Assembly: GCA_963674955.2 (NCBI GenBank)
Contig: CAXXKR010000004.1
Coordinates: forward strand, 1,922,001 to 1,986,000
Reading direction: 5' to 3'
Origin: G963674955 sp963674955
GTDB taxonomy: Bacteria; Desulfobacterota; Desulfovibrionia; Desulfovibrionales; Desulfovibrionaceae
Length of the DNA stretch: 64,000 bases
Shown: piece by piece, positions 59,675 to 64,000 of the stretch
Layout: the number at the start of each line of letters is the position of its first letter
Numbering within the stretch: position 1 is the first letter of the stretch
Position numbers and translations under genes: made by a program
Notes under the pieces: generated by a model
What the model was told of the DNA's origin: nothing
The model's input: only the letters and a program-made list of their open reading frames with translations
Databases searched by the model: none

Positions 59675-60997
59675 TTACTTCCCAAACAGCGTTTGTTGCA
59701 AGTCTTTAAGCGTGGAACAGCTGCCGGGATGGAACAGGGGCTTGTAGCCCAGCCGGTCGGCCTGGCGCAGGCGGATTTCCTGCCCCGGAGCCGGTCGCAC
59801 CCTGCCGTTCAGATCAACCTCGCCCCAAAAAAGCGCCGACTCGGGCAAGGCCCTGTCGTAAAAGGATGAAAGTATGGCGGCCACAAGGCCGAGATCCAGG
59901 CCTGGATCGCGCAGGGCCAATCCGCCGCTTATCTTGGCGTAGATGTCGAACTGACCCAAATTCAGGCGCAGCCTTTTTTCCAGAACGGCCAAAAGCAGAT
60001 TCAGGCGGTTGGTGTCCAGGCCAAGGGCCGTGCGCCGGGGCACGGGCAGAAAGGTCTTTCCTGCCAGGGCCTGCACTTCCACGGCAAAGGGACGCTGGCC
60101 GTCCATGCCCAGGGCCACGGCGGTTCCGCTCAACCCGGGGTCACGCTCGCCGAGAAAAAAAGTCGAGGGGTCTTCCACGATCTGCAACCCGTCTTCGCGC
60201 ATGGTGAAGACCAGCAGTTCGTCGCTGGGCCCGAATCGGTTCTTGAGCACCCGAAGTATCCTGGAAAAATGTCTGCGGTCGCCTTCAAGATAAAGGACAG
60301 TGTCCACCATGTGTTCAAGGAGCTTGGGACCGGCGATCTGGCCGTCCTTGGTCACATGGCCCACGAGGATAAGGGTTGTGCCGGTCTTTTTGGTCTGTTC
60401 CACCAGTTCGCCGGAAACTGCGCGCACCTGGCCCACGCTGCCGGGAATTCCCTCGACGCGGGGAGAGGCCAGGGTCTGGACCGAATCGACGATAAGCATG
60501 TCCGGAGGCTCGGAACCCCCAAGCAGGGCCAGAGCGTCGTCGGAATTGGTGGTGGCCACGGCAGGCAGGCCGTGGCCGAGAAGCCCCAGGCGTTCGGCCC
60601 GGGTCTTGAGCTGGGGCAGGGATTCCTCGCCCGAAAGATATACGACCTTGCGGCCCATTGCCGCCTGCCTTCCCGCAAGCTGCAAAAGAAGCGTGGACTT
60701 GCCTATGCCGGGCTCGCCGCCCAGAAGCACGGCCCCGCCCGGAACAAGCCCATTGCCCAGGACATGGTCCAGGGCGTCGAACCCTGTGCTGCGGGCCTGA
60801 CAGGTGTCGCCGGTCAGGTCTTCAAGATTGGCGGGCGCGGCCCCGGACAATGAAGCCGAAGCCGGGGCAGCGGCCTTGCTCTTGACCACGGTGGCGGGCT
60901 TGAGGGTGTTCCACTCCCCGCAGGAAGCGCATTTGCCCTGCCATTTGGGAGCTTCCTGCCCGCAGGAGGAACACCGGAATATCTCTTTGGTCTTCAT
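59675..60997 (-). CDS. radA: DNA repair protein RadA
   Basis: This 440-residue protein has the four-Cys zinc finger FRCSSCGQEAPKWQGKCASC and Walker A LLGGEPGIGKSTLLLQLAGR. Walker B lies in MLIVDSVQTL, followed by the RadA signature LKNRFGPSDELLVFTM and a C-terminal Lon-like domain (LDLGLVAAILSS). It is a RecA-related ATPase that drives branch migration in recombination intermediates. All motifs are intact. Confidence 0.95.
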   Translation of the reverse strand: MKTKEIFRCSSCGQEAPKWQGKCASCGEWNTLKPATVVKSKAAAPASASLSGAAPANLEDLTGDTCQARSTGFDALDHVLGNGLVPGGAVLLGGEPGIGKSTLLLQLAGRQAAMGRKVVYLSGEESLPQLKTRAERLGLLGHGLPAVATTNSDDALALLGGSEPPDMLIVDSVQTLASPRVEGIPGSVGQVRAVSGELVEQTKKTGTTLILVGHVTKDGQIAGPKLLEHMVDTVLYLEGDRRHFSRILRVLKNRFGPSDELLVFTMREDGLQIVEDPSTFFLGERDPGLSGTAVALGMDGQRPFAVEVQALAGKTFLPVPRRTALGLDTNRLNLLLAVLEKRLRLNLGQFDIYAKISGGLALRDPGLDLGLVAAILSSFYDRALPESALFWGEVDLNGRVRPAPGQEIRLRQADRLGYKPLFHPGSCSTLKDLQQTLFGK

Positions 60998-61029
60998 GTG
61001 CGGTCAATCCTCAGCCGCAACGGTCCCGG

Positions 61030-63001
61030 CTAGAACCTGTCCCTGATCATCCGAGCCAGATTATCGGCGGTGAAACCGTACTTCACGGCCAGTTCCCCGG
61101 CCGGTGCGGATTGCCCGAAGCTCTCCATGCCCAGCACGAAACCGTCCAGCCCCACATACTTGTACCAGCATTCGGGACGCCCGGCCTCTGCGGCCACCCT
61201 GGTCCTGACTTCGGAGGGCAGAACGCGGCTTTTGTACTCCTCGGACTGTTCTTCGAAAAGGGCCATGGAAGGCATGCTGACCACGCGGACCTTTTTGTCC
61301 TCCAGCATGGCCGCGGCCTCCAGGGCCATGGAGACCTCGGAACCGGAAGCCAGGATGATCAGGTCGGGGGTGCCGCCGCAATCCTTGAGCACGTAGCCGC
61401 CCTTGCGCGGACCGTCCTTGACCGCCGGATATTCCTTGGGGTCCAGCACGGGCAGCCCCTGGCGGGTCAAAAAGATGGAAGAGGGCCGGTCCTTCTGCCT
61501 CAGGGCCACGTCCAGGCAAACGGCGGTCTCGTTGGCGTCTGCGGGACGCAGGTCGAGCAGGTTGGGTATCAGCCGCAGGGAGGCCACATGCTCAATGGGC
61601 TGGTGGGTGGGTCCGTCCTCGCCCACGTAAAAGGAGTCGTGTGTGTAGACATAAAGCACGGGCAGTTCCTGCAGGGCCGACATGCGCATGGCGTTGCGGC
61701 AGTAATCGGAAAAGGTCAGGAAGGTCGCGCCGAAGGGAATCACCCCGCCGTGCAGGGCCATGCCGTTGAGTATGGCGGCCATGGGAAACTCGCGAACGCC
61801 GAAGGCCATGTTGCGCGCCCCGTATCCGTCGATGCCGAAGTCGCCCTTGTCCTGGCGGAACTTGGCGGTCTGGTTCGAGGGGTCCAGGTCGGCGGAGCCG
61901 CCCACGAGGTTGGGCAACTGATCGGTGATCTTGTCCAGACATGCGCCCCAGGCCTTGCGCGTTGCCATTTTCTGGCCCGGCTCGAATTCCGGCCACTCCA
62001 GGGCAAGTTCTTCCCTGGAGGAGTTCACCATCTTCCAGTCCTTGGCGAAACCCGCATCGGAAAGCCTGTTTTCCAGGCCGTTCCTCCAATCCAGGACGTT
62101 TTGGCGCAACCCGTCGAATCTGGCTCGAAAATGGGCCACCGCGTCCTCGGGAACATAGAAATCGTCTTCGGGCAGGCCCATTTTCTTCTTGGTGGCGGAA
62201 ATCTCGTCCACTGGCAGCGGACAGCCGTGGGTGTTGTGGTCGCCTTCCCTTGGTGGCCGCGCCCTTGGCCATGACCGTGTTGCAGATGATCAGCGTGGGC
62301 TTTGAGCTCTCAAGCCTGCCGCCGGTTATGGCCTTGCGGATGGCGTCCCTGTCGTGGCCGTCGATGTCCAGAACCTGCCAGCCCAGCCCTTCGAAAACCT
62401 TGGCCTGATCCGCACCGTCGCAGCGGGAAGTGGGCCCGGCGAGCTGAATCTTGTTGGAATCGTAAAGGACAATGAGCTTTCCCAGCTTCCAGAGACCGGC
62501 CAGGGAGGCTGCGCCATGCACCACGGGCTCCTGAAGGTCGCCGTCGGAAGCCAGGACGTAGGTGAAATGGTCCACGGTTTCCCGGCCCAGCTTCTGGCCC
62601 AGAAAGGCCTCGGTGGCGGCCATGCCAACGGCCATGGCGAAGCCCTGTCCCAAGGGGCCGGTGGTGGCCTCGACTCCGGGGGCAACGCCTATCTCCGGAT
62701 GACCGGGGGTGCGGCTGTCCATCTGCCTGAAGGCCTTGAGGTCATCCAGGCCCAGAAATCCGCAAAGATGCAGCATGGAATAGAGCAGTGCGGACTCGTG
62801 TCCGGCGGAGAGCACGAACCTGTCCCGATTGAACCAGGAAGCGTCGTCCGGGTCGAAATTCAGGAATTCGCTGAACAGGACATAGGTGAAATCCGTCGAG
62901 GACATTGCCCCGCCCGGATGACCGGAATTAGCCTTGCACACGGTGTCCATGACCAGACCCTTGATCACGTTCACCACTTTCTGATCCATGTCGTTGCCCA
63001 T
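61030..63001 (-). CDS. tkt: Transketolase (frameshifted)
   Basis: Two overlapping frames make one transketolase of about 656 residues. The first has ANSGHPGGAMSSTDFTYVLF, SAGHESALLYSMLHLCG, GPLGQGFAMAVGMA and the TPP site SDGDLQEP with DSNKIQLAGPT. The second has VGGSADLDPSNQT, FGIDGYGARNMAFGVREFPM, the catalytic Glu in that segment, and DGPTHQPIEHVASLRLIPN. The frames part at 62247-62249 (CCC on the plus strand); removing one base restores KEGDHNTHGCPLPVDE exactly as in the family. The enzyme belongs to the non-oxidative pentose phosphate pathway, and rpiB lies next to it. Because the enzyme is essential in most bacteria, an error in the sequence is the likelier cause. Confidence 0.88.
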
Positions 63002-63010
63002 GTCTTCCTC

Positions 63011-63463
63011 TTAGATTTTGCTCAGTTCCTCGATCAACCCGATGCGCCTGGCGTGCCTTTCTCCCTCGAAACCGGCTTCCAGAAACGCTTCCACAATGGA
63101 AAGGGCGAGTCCCGGTCCGACGACCCGCTCGCCCATGCATAAAATATTGGCGTCGTTGTGCGCCCTGGCCATCCGGGCCATGTACTCGCTGGTGCACATG
63201 GCCGCCCGAATCCCTGGGAACCTGTTGGCGCTGATGGACATGCCCAAGCCTGTCCCGCAGATCAGTATTCCGAGGGCGCGGCCATCCTCCTCAAGAATCA
63301 TGTCCGAAACCTTTTTGGCGTATACGGGATAGTCGCAGCTTTCAGCCCTGTCCGGACCCGCGTCGACCACTTCCAGCCCCCTGGCGGAAAGTTCCGAAAC
63401 CAGAAAACCCTTCAGGGAAAAACCCCCGTGGTCCGAACCGATCACCACCTTTTTCGCGGCCAT
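63011..63463 (-). CDS. rpiB: Ribose 5-phosphate isomerase B
   Basis: This 150-residue protein has VVIGSDHGGFSLKGFLVSEL, ILICGTGLGMSISANRFPGI (catalytic Cys, GTG loop), CTSEYMARMARAHNDANILC and MGERVVGPGLALSIVEAF. It interconverts ribulose- and ribose-5-phosphate. It lies 9 bases from transketolase on the same strand; together they are a pentose-phosphate operon. Confidence 0.95.
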   Translation of the reverse strand: MAAKKVVIGSDHGGFSLKGFLVSELSARGLEVVDAGPDRAESCDYPVYAKKVSDMILEEDGRALGILICGTGLGMSISANRFPGIRAAMCTSEYMARMARAHNDANILCMGERVVGPGLALSIVEAFLEAGFEGERHARRIGLIEELSKI

Positions 63464-63468
63464 CTGCC

Positions 63469-63780
63469 CTATCCTCCAGTTTCCTTTCCGTTTTCAGGGA
63501 CAAAATTTGAGCGCCTCCTCTCCCGTTCCAGGGTCAGCACCACGACCTCCTCCTTCATGAAGGATATCTGGTTGAGGCAAAGCTCCCTTTCCGGGCCGTC
63601 CGAACCTTCCGCATCAATGCGGCCGAGGAGCATGCACTCCTGATCCAGACGACGGCGCAACCGGCGAATTTCGTAACCGTCCACAAGGAGCCTGGCAAGT
63701 CTTTTCATTTCCCGGCCCCAGACCTTGAGGCCTAGGAGCAGAACTCCGGTGACGCTTGATTCCTTGGAAGAGTTGGTCAT
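63469..63780 (-). CDS. Hypothetical protein
   Basis: From the ATG at 63780 this is 103 residues starting MTNSSKESSVTGVLLLGLKV. A hydrophobic N-terminal stretch is followed by many Arg residues (YEIRRLRRRLDQE) and a helical C-terminus (NQISFMKEEVVVLTLERERR). It may be an amphipathic or coiled-coil protein. The frame is open to 63852 but that would overlap the gene upstream. It is 5 bases before rpiB and probably in the same transcript. Confidence 0.5.
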   Translation of the reverse strand: MTNSSKESSVTGVLLLGLKVWGREMKRLARLLVDGYEIRRLRRRLDQECMLLGRIDAEGSDGPERELCLNQISFMKEEVVVLTLERERRRSNFVPENGKETGG

Positions 63781-63799
63781 GAGAAGCAGGGTTAAGATT

Positions 63800-64000
63800 T
63801 TAAAGCACTTGCGGAGCTTTCCTGTGATCCAGGGGCAAGGTCCGCGCATCATCCGGAAGCGGCATTTCCAACGCCTTGACCGGCCAGAGGCCCACCTTAA
63901 ACTCTCGCGTTTTTATTCGCAAGACGCCTTTTTCGCCCTTGGGCAACAGAACAACCATTTTGTCCGCCAGCATCCGTCCCGTTCCGTTGAACTCTGAATA
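63800..64000 (-). CDS. C-terminal part of an unknown protein (cut by the window edge)
   Basis: The minus strand is open from the window edge to the TAA at 63800-63802, giving the last 66 residues (GRMLADKMVVLLPKGEKGVL ... LDHRKAPQVL). The codon choice resembles neighbouring genes, and the frame includes GLWPVKALEMPLPDDARTLP. The N-terminus is outside the window. I cannot assign a family. Confidence 0.5.
   Translation of the reverse strand, partial: YSEFNGTGRMLADKMVVLLPKGEKGVLRIKTREFKVGLWPVKALEMPLPDDARTLPLDHRKAPQVL

Noticed and set aside
1..64000. CRISPR arrays, intact tRNA or rRNA genes, recognisable insertion sequences
   Set aside because: No regularly spaced repeats, complete cloverleaf sequences, rRNA segments or transposase genes were seen.

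Overview
The window looks like a chromosome segment of a sulfate-reducing bacterium of the Desulfovibrionaceae (Desulfovibrio/Pseudodesulfovibrio type). The strongest evidence is a complete hmcA-F operon (periplasmic multiheme cytochrome plus transmembrane redox complex) with Rrf2 and response-regulator genes beside it, an arrangement known from Desulfovibrio. A selenocysteine-containing SelD, c-heme sensor motifs and Cys-rich PAS domains agree. No rRNA, intact tRNA or CRISPR array was seen, and no insertion sequence was recognised.

Layout. (1) 1-390: a 3' fragment of tRNA-Glu followed by a hairpin terminator, probably the attachment scar of an integrated element lying to the left. (2) 393-15621, all on the minus strand: one tightly packed Wzx/Wzy-type exopolysaccharide operon. 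It holds an initiating sugar-phosphate transferase, a 51-residue membrane protein, the Wza exporter, a Wzc-like co-polymerase with a degenerate kinase domain, two acyltransferases, Wzx, Wzy, five glycosyltransferases and two secreted proteins. Several of these genes carry single-base frameshifts. (3) 15622-18840: an AT-rich accessory patch with a replication-initiator-like gene, a zinc-ribbon gene, a 5'-truncated yifB/comM remnant and a decayed ORF. (4) 18784-37650: mostly core and housekeeping genes (PACE-type transporter, PAS kinase, amidase, cysC, yitT, SAM hydrolase, cobS, sppA, two glycosyltransferases, a diguanylate cyclase, a queuosine-precursor transporter, a SPOR protein, argS, fabD), plus a candidate small RNA near 37.1 kb. 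(5) 37791-40052: a copper-type P1B ATPase. (6) 40342-53298, minus strand: hmcABCDEF, then a universal stress protein, two response regulators, a REC-PAS-PAS kinase, an Rrf2 regulator and a membrane kinase with two periplasmic heme c motifs. (7) 53299-54028: a 730-base AT-rich control region. (8) 54029-64000: an HMA protein, selD (UGA = Sec), a DUF6125-type protein, yfiH, 5-FTHF cyclo-ligase, a phosphoesterase, rlmH, rsmG, radA, transketolase (frameshifted), rpiB and two small or partial genes.

How the parts work together. The polysaccharide operon is self-contained: lipid-linked initiation, chain extension, flipping, polymerisation, length control and export. The hmc block couples a periplasmic cytochrome to a membrane-cytoplasm electron conduit, and the genes behind it form an unusually complete candidate redox-responsive signalling set. 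Seven single-base frame breaks occur in the window. Five fall in 1.7-12.8 kb, one in yifB and one in transketolase. Whether they are biological or errors in the sequence cannot be decided from the sequence alone.
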